From: Mojavia pulchra JT2-VF2
GTDB lineage: Bacteria; Cyanobacteriota; Cyanobacteriia; Cyanobacteriales; Nostocaceae
Direction: 5' to 3'
NCBI GenBank assembly: GCA_019359325.1
Contig: JAHHHN010000049.1
Span: 1 to 33,925 of the forward strand
Length of the DNA: 33,925 bases
In this document: positions 7,911-14,993 of the stretch, piece by piece
Numbering within the stretch: the first letter of the stretch is position 1
Layout of the letters: each line of letters opens with the position of its first letter
Notes under the pieces: model-generated
What the model saw: the letters and a program-made list of their open reading frames with translations, nothing else
Database searches by the model: none
What the model was told of the DNA's origin: nothing
Position numbers and translations under genes: made by a program

Positions 7911-8180
7911 TCAAGCAATTGGCTTCTTGTCGTATTTCTCAAACAGGTCATTTAATGCTTCAGCTAACAAGGCTTGAACTGTGGTGTCTTGTTCCAGTGC
8001 CAGTTGTTTTAACTGTTTAGATACAGCTGGGTCAAAATGACCAGCGATCGCTTTTTTCCCCTGTCTGCTTGGCGGTAACTCCGGCTTATCAGCAGCCTGG
8101 GCAGGAGAAGGAGAGTGTTCATCGGTCGCTGCTTTTCCAGATGCAATTTGTAGAGCGTCTGCAAGATTCTTCTTAGCCAT
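7911..8180 (-). CDS. Ribbon-helix-helix partition partner (ParG-like)
   Basis: An 89-aa protein with a disordered, Pro/Ala-rich N-terminal half and a C-terminal ribbon-helix-helix unit (KAIAGHFDPAVSKQLKQLAL, then TTVQALLAEALNDLFEKY). This architecture, a mobile tail plus RHH, is that of ParG-type centromere-binding proteins, which stimulate ParF ATPases. It lies 58 bp downstream of a small ParA gene on the same strand, with TACAAGT-type sites between them. The order (ParA first, RHH partner second) fits a type Ib partition operon. Function inferred from fold pattern and context. Confidence 0.72.
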   Translation of the reverse strand: MAKKNLADALQIASGKAATDEHSPSPAQAADKPELPPSRQGKKAIAGHFDPAVSKQLKQLALEQDTTVQALLAEALNDLFEKYDKKPIA

Positions 8181-8205
8181 ATCTATACTGTATTATCGAA
8201 TTAAA

Positions 8206-8230
8206 GTTACAAGTTTACTTGTATACAAGT
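8206..8230. promoter_or_regulatory. TACAAGT iterated sites between the two type Ib partition genes
   Basis: TACAAGT (8208-8214) is followed by the perfect 14-bp palindrome ACTTGTATACAAGT (8217-8230). Further ACTTGT half-sites overlap the 3' end of the ParA gene (8249-8254 and 8265-8270). The same half-site occurs upstream of the operon and again at 10117-10167, which marks it as a likely centromere/operator element for the RHH protein. Confidence 0.55.
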
Positions 8231-8238
8231 TATGTTGT

Positions 8239-8859
8239 TTATAGTTTTACTTGTTTACACATCCACTTGTAAAGTTGTTGAATTTCCTCAGCCGCCCTGC
8301 CTGAAGGCTCATATTCCTGGGCTGTTTGTCCTGCTGTCAGGCTATGCACAAATGCCGCCCGTTGCCCTATTTGAATTGGGGCAACTGCAACTCCATAAGT
8401 GGCGATCGCTTCGGTGGCCTCACTAGCAGAAGAACCGCGTGGAGGAACAGCATTGAGGACAACAGTTGCAGTTTTATTAGCCAGTTTTACTAGATCGATA
8501 CTATCGCTGATTGCTCGTAGGTCGAGAATTGCCGGACGGCAGGGAATCAAAATTAAGTCAGCTGCCCGGATAGCTGCCAAGGCTGCGGTTTCTGAGTGCG
8601 GTGCTGTATCAATAAAAACTATATCTGCCCCGTTATCGGCGGCGGCGGCCAAAACTTTTGGTAGACGGGCGGCTTGTGCTGAGACAACCGCAGGAGTTTC
8701 AAATGTTCTACTGTCTCCCCAACCAGCAGCCGAAGCTTGTGGATCTAAGTCAATGATTGCTGCTTCCCTGCCATCAATAGTGGCAGCAACAGCAAGATGC
8801 ACCGCCAGAGTTGTTTTACCAGCACCGCCCTTTCGAGAAATTACGGCGATTGTTTTCAT
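8239..8859 (-). CDS. Small ParA-family ATPase (ParF-like, type Ib)
   Basis: A 206-aa ParA/MinD-superfamily ATPase. Residues 8-17 carry the canonical deviant Walker A, SRKGGAGKTT, including the signature lysine missing from the other ParA here. The Walker A' strand is IIDLDPQASAAGW and the Walker B strand is IVFIDTAPH. The short length without an N-terminal HTH is typical of type Ib partition ATPases such as ParF. It is probably the first gene of a two-gene operon with the RHH protein at 7911-8180. The coding sequence is noticeably GC/Ala-rich compared with its neighbours, suggesting a different origin. Confidence 0.88.
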   Translation of the reverse strand: MKTIAVISRKGGAGKTTLAVHLAVAATIDGREAAIIDLDPQASAAGWGDSRTFETPAVVSAQAARLPKVLAAAADNGADIVFIDTAPHSETAALAAIRAADLILIPCRPAILDLRAISDSIDLVKLANKTATVVLNAVPPRGSSASEATEAIATYGVAVAPIQIGQRAAFVHSLTAGQTAQEYEPSGRAAEEIQQLYKWMCKQVKL

Positions 8860-8877
8860 GTAGATAAGAATACATAT

Positions 8878-8956
8878 AACAGTGTTAACACGTTAATATA
8901 TTCAAATGTTTACAAGTTGACAAGTTAGATTGTAAACAAGTAGAAAGTACACTGTT
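8878..8956. promoter_or_regulatory. Nested inverted repeats and TACAAGT sites upstream of the type Ib partition operon
   Basis: AACAGTGT (8878-8885) pairs with ACACTGTT (8949-8956). Inside them TGTTTACA (8908-8915 region) pairs with TGTAAACA (8931-8938), flanking two ACAAGTT/CAAGTTA units. GTGTTAACAC (8882-8891) is itself a palindrome. The region lies between the divergent small ParA gene (start 8859) and the DUF1016 gene (start 9002), so it probably serves as operator and perhaps centromere for both. Confidence 0.5.
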
Positions 8957-9001
8957 GGGGCAGTAATTTATCAGTAACCTGGGAATTAAGAATTAACCGA
9001 A

Positions 9002-10036
9002 ATGGACAATTATGAAAATTTCTTGCGGGGGCTAAAAGAACGCATACGCAACGCCCAAGTGCGAGCAGCATTGTCTGTTAACCGCGAATTGGTGTTGCTC
9101 TATTGGCAAATTGGGCAAGATATTCTTCTGCAACAACAACAACTTGGATGGGGTGCAAAAGTTATTGAACATCTTGCCAGGGATTTAAAAGAAGCTTTCC
9201 CGGATCTCAAAGGATTCTCAGCACGTAACCTAAACTATATGCGGGCTTTGGCAGAAGCTTACCCAGATGAACAAATTGTGCAACAGCTTGTTGCACTAAT
9301 TCCTTGGGGGCATAATGTCCGTATTTTGGATGCTATCAAAGATACTTCAGCAAAGCTATGGTATGTACAAAAAACCTTAGAAAATGGTTGGAGTAGAAAT
9401 ATTTTAACTCTACAAATTAACAATAGACTGTTTGAGCGTCAGGGCAAAGCTGTCAATAACTTTGATGTTATATTACCTTCTCCTCAATCAGACATCGCTA
9501 GAGAAACTTTAAAAGACCCTTATGTTTTTGATTTTTTAACTTTAGGAGAAGCAGCACAAGAACGAGAAATAGAAAAAGAGCTTGTTAAACATATTACACA
9601 ATTTCTTTTAGAATTAGGTGTGGGATTTGCTTTTGTTGGACAACAGTATAATTTAAAAGTGGGCAATGAAGATTTTTATATAGACCTGCTTTTTTATCAT
9701 GTAAAATTACATTGTTTTGTAGTAATTGAACTGAAAACAGGTAAATTTAAACCTGAGTATGCAGGGAAAATTAATTTTTATCTTTCGGCTGTAGATGATT
9801 TACTTAAATCTCCTCTAGATAGTCCTTCAATTGGTCTAATTTTGTGTGCAAGTAAGGATAATATTATCGCTGAGTACGCACTGCGTGATGTGAATAAACC
9901 AATTGGTATTGCTGAATGGCAAACTAAACTTACTAAATCACTGCCCAAAGAGTTACAAACAAATTTACCAACTATTGAGCAGTTGGAAGCAGAATTGGAG
10001 AATTTGTCTGTGGAAGTAGATAATGAAGATGAGTAA
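9002..10036 (+). CDS. YhcG/DUF1016-family PD-(D/E)XK nuclease-like protein
   Basis: A 344-aa protein with the two-part DUF1016 architecture. The N-terminal helical domain (residues about 1-165) contains VNRELVLLYWQIGQDI, GWGAKVIEHLARDL, FSARNLNYMRALAEAY and LIPWGHNVRIL. The C-terminal PD-(D/E)XK domain (about 170-330) has D228 (FYIDLLFYH) and E243-L-K245 (FVVIELKTGKF), then AGKINFYLSAVDD. All expected catalytic residues are present. Family members are widespread on mobile elements and predicted nucleases; their biology is poorly defined. It is divergent from the small ParA gene and sits between two clusters of TACAAGT sites, which suggests shared regulation with that partition module. Confidence 0.88.
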   Translation: MDNYENFLRGLKERIRNAQVRAALSVNRELVLLYWQIGQDILLQQQQLGWGAKVIEHLARDLKEAFPDLKGFSARNLNYMRALAEAYPDEQIVQQLVALIPWGHNVRILDAIKDTSAKLWYVQKTLENGWSRNILTLQINNRLFERQGKAVNNFDVILPSPQSDIARETLKDPYVFDFLTLGEAAQEREIEKELVKHITQFLLELGVGFAFVGQQYNLKVGNEDFYIDLLFYHVKLHCFVVIELKTGKFKPEYAGKINFYLSAVDDLLKSPLDSPSIGLILCASKDNIIAEYALRDVNKPIGIAEWQTKLTKSLPKELQTNLPTIEQLEAELENLSVEVDNEDE

Positions 10037-10116
10037 ATATATTTAAATTAGTTAATTATCTTGCTCGTTATTCAGATATTACTATTATTAATTTCAGTAC
10101 AATTAAACCTTTACAT

Positions 10117-10167
10117 CTAGACATCATGACTTGTATACAAGCTATCATGTCTAGGTGTATACAAGTT
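10117..10167. repeat. 38-bp near-palindrome with TACAAG core plus extra half-site
   Basis: CTAGACAT (10117-10124) pairs with ATGTCTAG (10147-10154) around the perfect palindrome CTTGTATACAAG (10130-10141); 16 of 19 positions of the two arms pair. A further TGTATACAAGTT follows at about 10157-10168. The core is identical to that of the site between the type Ib partition genes, so it is likely another binding site of the same RHH protein, downstream of the DUF1016 gene. Confidence 0.55.
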
Positions 10168-10322
10168 AAGTAGGCAAGAAACAACTAAGCAGTAAATTTT
10201 TGCGCCTAGCTCAAAAGCTGAATATATAAGGGTTTAAAACAGCTTCGACTGCATAATCTTCTTGCGCTCTCGCTAATACTGAACTGAGGAAAACCGAAGG
10301 GATGATCGAGGATTCAGAGTTG

Positions 10323-10919
10323 TTAGTAGTAATCAGAGTAGTAATCAGAGTAGTAATCAGGCATATTACGGCTTAATTCATCAATACAATCTTCGATCAT
10401 ATATTCGTGGCACGTTTTTTCTCTAACTACAATAGGTTGTGTATTATCGTAATGTTCTATCAACTCTTGAATAATATTGTTATCAGTTGTGTAAATACCT
10501 ATTTCTTTTGTATTATCCTTGCCTTTTGAGCTTAAAAAATTGTGACTCCCTATCATTGCAAATTTATCATCACAAATTAAATACTTTTCGTGAGTTCCAA
10601 TAAACTTTAATTGAAAATATATTTTATATTCAACTTCTAAAGTATAGATATCTTGTAAACCCTTGTAGTTCCATTTTGTCATCAAATCGTAAAATTTTGT
10701 TTCAGATAATGGGTTAGGAATCTCTGATGTAAATCCACAGCCTATATTAACCTGTATACGACTTTCTAATAAATTTCTTATTGTCTGAACTGTACTTTCA
10801 TCAACAATCTGCTTCTGTACCCAAGGACAAACCATAATTAATCTATCTTGTACTTGCTTTAATGCTTGATTAAAAACATCTAAGCTTTCTTTTGCATCGT
10901 ATACGAGTTTGTAACTCAT
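10323..10919 (-). CDS. Phospholipase-D-like (single HKD motif) protein
   Basis: A 198-aa protein with one complete HKD motif, H110-x-K112-x4-D117 (GTHEKYLICDD), followed by AMIGSHNFLSSKG, the usual G-S-x-N extension. An N-terminal strand LIMVCPWVQ also fits the PLD fold. Single-motif members of this family act as homodimers and are often nucleases. No signal peptide is seen. The last 11 residues are a perfect DYYS-type repeat encoded by three 12-base tandem copies. The gene starts 32 nt downstream of the zinc-ribbon/glycine-zipper gene on the same strand, so the two are probably one operon. Whether it cleaves lipid or nucleic acid cannot be told from the sequence. Confidence 0.8.
   Translation of the reverse strand: MSYKLVYDAKESLDVFNQALKQVQDRLIMVCPWVQKQIVDESTVQTIRNLLESRIQVNIGCGFTSEIPNPLSETKFYDLMTKWNYKGLQDIYTLEVEYKIYFQLKFIGTHEKYLICDDKFAMIGSHNFLSSKGKDNTKEIGIYTTDNNIIQELIEHYDNTQPIVVREKTCHEYMIEDCIDELSRNMPDYYSDYYSDYY
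10325..10360. repeat. Three tandem 12-bp repeats at the 3' end of the PLD-like gene
   Basis: AGTAGTAATCAG is repeated three times without change. On the minus strand it encodes the alternating Tyr-Tyr-Ser-Asp tail of the PLD-like protein. Confidence 0.85.
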
Positions 10920-10951
10920 GTTTTTCTAAAAACTTTTAAATCATTAGTAGT

Positions 10952-11200
10952 TCAAAGTAGGAATGTGTGTCCACAGGAAGGACAGGTCACTACCTTACTA
11001 GCTCCAAGACCTGCTAAAACTCCTCCAATAACAGCCCCCGGAATAGTTCCAGCAATTCCTCCCAAAGGCCCCGCCACGATGCCTATGCGTGAACCAAACC
11101 AAGCACCAGCCGCAGCACCTGCAATAACAGATCCAGTAGTCACTAAATGGTTCTCAGCTTCAAATTGATGCCTGCATTGTTCACATACTACTTGAGCCAT
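10952..11200 (-). CDS. Small split-zinc-ribbon protein with glycine-zipper membrane core
   Basis: An 82-aa protein. The N-terminus has CEQC (residues 6-9) and the C-terminus has CPSC (about 73-76), each with a nearby His/Phe (RHQF, GHTF). The two halves could form one zinc ribbon or pair between subunits. Residues about 22-68 are a long Gly/Ala-rich hydrophobic stretch (GSVIAGAAAGAWFGSRIG, then GGIAGTIPGAVIGGVLAGLG) with the GxxxG spacing of glycine zippers, found in proteins that oligomerise in or perforate membranes. It is upstream of the PLD-like gene in a probable operon. No named family is recognised with certainty. Confidence 0.72.
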   Translation of the reverse strand: MAQVVCEQCRHQFEAENHLVTTGSVIAGAAAGAWFGSRIGIVAGPLGGIAGTIPGAVIGGVLAGLGASKVVTCPSCGHTFLL

Positions 11201-11777
11201 AAAAGTACCCTAAATCCTTCTCTTTATATAAGGATTCCCAAAAATGCTTACAGTTTAACTAGAACAACGATTCTATGTTGTCAGAAATTACACACACTGC
11301 GGCTCATTACCACTTACACTATTTACCACCCCTGAAGCGATCGCGAGTGGGTTAATCAGGGTTGAATGCCTTACTGTAGGTGCATTTAGAAAGATGCCGA
11401 GATAATTCAGTATCCCGTCAAAGAAAGCGAGCGCATCCGGCAGTTGTTTTTGGGTGCGCTCGCTCTTGTGCTATTGGTCATAGAAAAGACAAATGACCGA
11501 ATTTAGCAAGGGTTTCCTCCTATAATGCCCTACAAGACCTATAAAAATATCAAGATTCCCATTCAAAACTGCGATCGCTAATTTTTGGTTGCCTTCTTCG
11601 CTGCTGGAATGTCGTCATAACCCCTTTTCCCGCCGACGAGGGCGATCGCTCTGCGGGTTAATTAATCTGAGGCTGAATGCTTTACAGTCGGCGCTTTCGC
11701 CCTCATGTCGTCATAATCCCCTGCCCTCCCGTGAAAGTGATGAATAATTTTGTGTTGGTTGAGAACTGGTTGTCCAG
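11201..11777. other. 577-bp noncoding stretch with HIP1 sites and degenerate repeats
   Basis: No convincing gene. It contains three GCGATCGC octamers (about 11338, 11570, 11641). Two related segments begin at about 11338 and 11641: each has GCGATCGC, then GGGTTAAT, then TGAATGC and TTAC. The string ATGTCGTCATAA occurs twice (about 11609 and 11705). These look like degenerate dispersed repeats. One strong hairpin is listed separately. Confidence 0.5.
11426..11464. terminator. Perfect 10-bp-stem hairpin in the intergenic region
   Basis: AGCGAGCGCA (11426-11435) pairs exactly with TGCGCTCGCT (11455-11464) across a 19-nt T-rich loop. It stands alone between two minus-strand genes, downstream of the HTH gene (ends at 11778). 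No long T tract follows on either strand, so it may be a terminator without a strong U run or part of a repeat. Confidence 0.35.
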
Positions 11778-12218
11778 TTATAAAATTTCGAGAATTTTTT
11801 CAGTAGTATTGGGGCCAACTTCAAGATGTTCCTCGGCTTTCCCGCTCATAATAGCTTGACGGATTTTGTCTAATTCTTCTCTGTTAGCCCATTCATGGGT
11901 TGCGGTAACTCTATATTCGTCTGTTCGCCCTGAACGTTTTGTTTGCTCTAATAATTTTGCTTGTATTAATATTTTTAACGCCTGCTGTGCTTTCCGAACG
12001 CTCATTTTACAAATTTGAGCAGTTTTTTTGAGGCTAGCGAAGCATACTCCTTCTTCTTTACCACCAGTTCTACGAACCATATGAGTATAAATACGAAATT
12101 CGTAGGGGTCTAACCCGTACTCGTCTAAGAAATTATGAATAAACGCGACTGAAGTGGGTAATGGTTCTGATTTCTTCAAGGAATTAGATTTTTCAACAAA
12201 ATTTTTTGGAGTTGACAT
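11778..12218 (-). CDS. Helix-turn-helix DNA-binding protein
   Basis: A 146-aa protein from the ATG at 12218 (MSTPKNFVEKSN). The frame is open upstream to a TTG at 12266, but those 16 residues look unrelated and lack a ribosome binding site. Residues about 40-110 form a winged-helix-like DNA-binding region: LDPYEFRIYTHMVRRTGG, SLKKTAQICKMSVRKAQQAL (the likely recognition helix) and AKLLEQTKRSGRTDEYRV (wing). This is the layout of DnaD/RepA_N-type and phage replication regulators. It could be a replication accessory protein or a transcription factor; nothing decides between them. Direct repeats just upstream (12260-12326) are plausible operator sites. Confidence 0.7.
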   Translation of the reverse strand: MSTPKNFVEKSNSLKKSEPLPTSVAFIHNFLDEYGLDPYEFRIYTHMVRRTGGKEEGVCFASLKKTAQICKMSVRKAQQALKILIQAKLLEQTKRSGRTDEYRVTATHEWANREELDKIRQAIMSGKAEEHLEVGPNTTEKILEIL

Positions 12219-12259
12219 ACGAAATAGTTGCGTCAGTAGTCTAGTTTTCCATGCGTTTG

Positions 12260-12326
12260 TACCCAAGCATTAGGTGCATATGGTGACTCATGCACACAAC
12301 TTTTTAGTACCCATGCACTTAATGCA
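12260..12326. promoter_or_regulatory. Imperfect direct repeats upstream of the HTH gene
   Basis: TACCCAAGCATTAGGTGCA (12260-12278) and TACCCATGCACTTAATGCA (12308-12326) match at 14 of 19 positions. Between them is another ATGCACA unit. They lie 42-108 nt upstream of the HTH gene's ATG and may be its operator. The rest of the gene-poor stretch to 12632 shows only AT-rich sequence and a short AGCTCGA/TCGAGC inverted pair around 12496-12534. Confidence 0.35.
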
Positions 12327-12632
12327 GCAGCTCTGTTATATCTTATCTGGTATTACTTTTACACTGGTATATATTGCTAGTTATTTTTTCAAGTGGTAAT
12401 GACTTGTGTGTTATTTCTACGGGAGCGTTTGATTCGTATGTCTTCGTGTTTTCCCACACTTGCATGGTGCTAAAAATTACTATATAAAGGGAATAGCTCG
12501 ACCACACTAGTAGTACACCAGGGCAATCGAGCGCTTGTTATATATCTTATTTAGTTTTAGTTTACCATCTGAAGTCTCTGGTGTCTCTACTGGTGTTCTA
12601 GGTTCTTGCAGTTTTATCCAAAAAGGAAACTA

Positions 12633-12818
12633 ATGAAAAAACCTAAGTTACACCAACTGAAGTCGCTTCTAAGTATTATTTCTACTACCTTAGTAGCAAC
12701 AAACGCCTCTATTCAAATATGGATACATTTAAAACCTATCCCCTGTCTTGAGAAAATGCCAACTTCTATTGAACGACAAGTAGCTTTATTGAAAAGTAAA
12801 AATCAGTTAAACAGTTGA
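12633..12818 (+). CDS. Possible 61-aa small protein with one hydrophobic helix
   Basis: The ATG at 12633 is preceded by AAAGGAAAC, an acceptable ribosome binding site about 7 nt upstream. The product begins with a basic segment (MKKPKLHQLK) followed by a moderately hydrophobic stretch (SLLSIISTTLVATNASIQIW) and a charged tail, the layout of a small signal-anchored membrane peptide. There is no recognised homologue. The good start context supports it, but composition alone could also be chance. Confidence 0.4.
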   Translation: MKKPKLHQLKSLLSIISTTLVATNASIQIWIHLKPIPCLEKMPTSIERQVALLKSKNQLNS

Positions 12819-12923
12819 TACACAACATAGTGAAAAAGTAGCGGTGCGATCACTTGCTTGACTCTTAGTTCTGTTGCAAAGGTGCGATCGCCCCGTTGTT
12901 TTGTGGGAAACTGAGATTCTATC

Positions 12924-12945
12924 ACCGATAAAGTGAATTATCGGT
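12924..12945. promoter_or_regulatory. Inverted repeat upstream of the SLATT-like gene
   Basis: ACCGATAA (12924-12931) pairs perfectly with TTATCGGT (12938-12945) across 6 nt. It lies 84 nt before the start of the SLATT-like gene and could be an operator or leader hairpin. Confidence 0.4.
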
Positions 12946-13028
12946 TTCGCTGGCACCAGAGTCAAACTAAACCGTTTCAGATCATTTACTGCCTAGTTAC
13001 AAGTTGAGTGATTTTTTGAGGACTGGAT

Positions 13029-13538
13029 ATGTCGGATAGAAGCAATCCTAATACTGCTAGATTTTTGGCAGATGTTGTACAGGAGATTGAGTGGTATGCG
13101 GATCAAGCTCTGGAAATGGCTACCTGCCATCGCAGAGCATCTGATGCTTACGGAAATATTCATATGTTTTTTGGGTTGCCAGCAGCAGTTATAGCTAGTA
13201 TCTCCGGCATATCTGCGTTTACAAAAAATTCCACCCTTGCAGGAATTACAGCCTTTATAGTGGCAGGGATTACCGGAGCAATGTCTTTCTTAAATCCTGC
13301 TGAAAAGGAGAAGTTGCACTTGGAGGCTGGAAATGTGTTGGATGCCTGGGCAACAAAAACTTACCTTCTTATTAAGCAAGGGAGAGCGAGCCTCATTGAG
13401 TCAGCGGAGGTTGTCAGCCAGTGGGAAAAGCTTATGGAAGAGCGAACACAACTGCTGAGACAAAGCCCTCGAATACCCACTTGGGCTATGTCAAAAGCAA
13501 TGAAGCGTTTTCTAGCTCCTTTTAATTCTGCTATATAG
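13029..13538 (+). CDS. SLATT-like two-helix membrane protein
   Basis: A 169-aa protein with an N-terminal amphipathic helical region (FLADVVQEIEWYADQALEMA, then CHRRASDAYGNIHMFF), two closely spaced transmembrane helices (about residues 48-65, GLPAAVIASISGISAF, and 72-90, AGITAFIVAGITGAMSFL) and a cytoplasmic helical tail beginning NPAEKEKLHLEAGNVLDAW. This is the layout of SLATT domains (SMODS and SLOG-associating two-TM effectors), predicted pore-forming effectors of nucleotide-signal defence systems. GAGG about 9 nt upstream supports the ATG. No SMODS cyclase or SLOG sensor gene is next to it, so it is either a standalone SLATT or uses a distant partner. Confidence 0.7.
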   Translation: MSDRSNPNTARFLADVVQEIEWYADQALEMATCHRRASDAYGNIHMFFGLPAAVIASISGISAFTKNSTLAGITAFIVAGITGAMSFLNPAEKEKLHLEAGNVLDAWATKTYLLIKQGRASLIESAEVVSQWEKLMEERTQLLRQSPRIPTWAMSKAMKRFLAPFNSAI

Positions 13539-13623
13539 AGCTATTGGGCATTGAGCCGACATCCGTGAAAGATTCCGCAATTTGGCACCCATTGAACTGA
13601 AGTTCTAACAAGTGGCAACCTAT

Positions 13624-14634
13624 TCAATCCAACCCGCCCATCAACAGCTCAGACATTTCCAGCTGATCACGGTTGCGGTTATCGTCGTAAATCTGAAGTG
13701 TGTTCAATTTAGCGTGTCTGCTGAGTTTTTGGGCTTTCCGCACATTGCCATCAGTCTTTTCAAGTACAGCAGTAATGGCACTGTGGCGGCAACGGTGCGG
13801 ACTCATGTGCTTCTCAACCCCTGCCCGTTTAAACAAGCGTTTGACTATTTTATAGATGCCATCCCCGGTTAACCTGTGACCTTCTGCGTAAAAGTCAACT
13901 GAAGTAAACAACGGGCGGGACTTTGACATATCACCACCCCTTGAGATCAGCCAGTCAGTAATCGCTATCACAGTGACTTTTGGCAGGTTAACTGTCTCTC
14001 TTTTTTGCTGGCCTTTACCCAAAATTGATAGCTTGCCTTTAGATCCGTCAAAATGTCTTAAGTCCAAGGTGCTGACCTCATTTCGCCTCAGAGCATTGCC
14101 CCACAGTAGCAGCAGCAAAGCATAGTCCCGCTTCCCGGCCAGCGTTGAGAGATCGCAATGCCGGATCACGTTCAAAAATTCCTCTTCAGTGACACCGCTA
14201 GTATCGCGGTAAGCCTGCACAGGAATACTGTCTACATCCACAGCATAGTTACACACCCCCAGCTTTCGCCCGTAGGCCACCAGAGATTTAATTGCCGCCA
14301 GCCTGCGGTTAATCGTGTTGGGAGATAGCCCAGCTTCCGCAAGAATGGCTCTGTACTTAGTCACTACCAGTGTGGCTTTGTGGCCCTCCAGGTGTAAAAA
14401 CTCCAAAATAGAATCCCGGTTAGGACGCACTTCCGTCATGCGAGTAAAAAAATCCGTGATATCCCTGCGGTAAGCTCTACGGGTTCCCTCACTGTTTTTG
14501 GATTTAAGCAGTTCCTCCAGTACATCGGGGTCAGAGTCAATTACACCAGCAAAGTATGTCTCAATCTTCGCCGACAGAGAATTTTCTAATTTTTCGACTA
14601 TAACTAAGTCAACGGATTCACTATCTTTGCTCAT
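13624..14634 (-). CDS. Tyrosine recombinase (XerC/D- or phage-integrase-like)
   Basis: A 336-aa site-specific recombinase. The N-terminal SAM-like core-binding domain contains EGTRRAYRRDITDFFTRM and LSPNTINRRLAAIKSLVAYG. The catalytic domain shows the first Arg in GNALRRNEVSTL, the beta-hairpin Lys region GKGQQKRET, the HxxR box in MSPHRCRHSAIT, the second His in LSRHAKLNTLQ, and the nucleophile Tyr in LQIYDDNRNRDQ. All residues needed for activity are present. A GGGGTGGGG stretch precedes the ATG. Likely roles are plasmid multimer resolution or integration. Two 18-bp palindromic tandem repeats upstream (14787-14822) are candidate target sites. Confidence 0.9.
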   Translation of the reverse strand: MSKDSESVDLVIVEKLENSLSAKIETYFAGVIDSDPDVLEELLKSKNSEGTRRAYRRDITDFFTRMTEVRPNRDSILEFLHLEGHKATLVVTKYRAILAEAGLSPNTINRRLAAIKSLVAYGRKLGVCNYAVDVDSIPVQAYRDTSGVTEEEFLNVIRHCDLSTLAGKRDYALLLLLWGNALRRNEVSTLDLRHFDGSKGKLSILGKGQQKRETVNLPKVTVIAITDWLISRGGDMSKSRPLFTSVDFYAEGHRLTGDGIYKIVKRLFKRAGVEKHMSPHRCRHSAITAVLEKTDGNVRKAQKLSRHAKLNTLQIYDDNRNRDQLEMSELLMGGLD

Positions 14635-14650
14635 GACCCCACCCCGCCTG

Positions 14651-14680
14651 CGGTATTGAGAATAGCAGTTTCCAATACCG
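14651..14680. promoter_or_regulatory. Inverted repeat just upstream of the recombinase start
   Basis: CGGTATTG (14651-14658) pairs perfectly with CAATACCG (14673-14680). It lies 16-46 nt upstream of the recombinase ATG (14634) and may be its operator. Confidence 0.4.
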
Positions 14681-14786
14681 TCCTTTATTATGCAGCTGTT
14701 CGCCCCTCTCTGAATCTTGTTTTGCTCATGTTGCGTCTTGATAAATTGTCTACACTCTCTTCTATACCTGTATTTCGTGAATCTTT

Positions 14787-14822
14787 GCTATCAAGCTTGT
14801 GATAGCTATCAAGCTTGTGATA
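14787..14822. repeat. Tandem 18-bp palindromic repeats upstream of the recombinase
   Basis: GCTATCAAGCTTGTGATA occurs twice without a gap (14787-14804 and 14805-14822). Each unit carries TATCA and TGATA arms around a six-base AAGCTTG-type centre, the general geometry of a tyrosine-recombinase core site. This is the only notable structure in the 359-bp gap 14635-14993 besides the operator-like inverted repeat at 14651. Confidence 0.6.
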
Positions 14823-14993
14823 TCACTTTGATGCAGGGGTGAAAGTTTGATGAGAGTGCAGAGCGAGGGGTAATCTTACGGAAGATACTGTTGGCAAACG
14901 TTTTACATTTTTTATTACATATATATTACAAAAACCAAGGAGTAACAACAAATCAGGTCTTTCGTCCGCATTTTTTGAGAAATACCCTTGAGG

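Noticed and set aside
8399-8863. 154-codon plus-strand ORF opposite the small ParA gene
   Set aside because: It is a shadow of the GC-rich, well-supported ParA frame on the other strand and has no recognisable motif.
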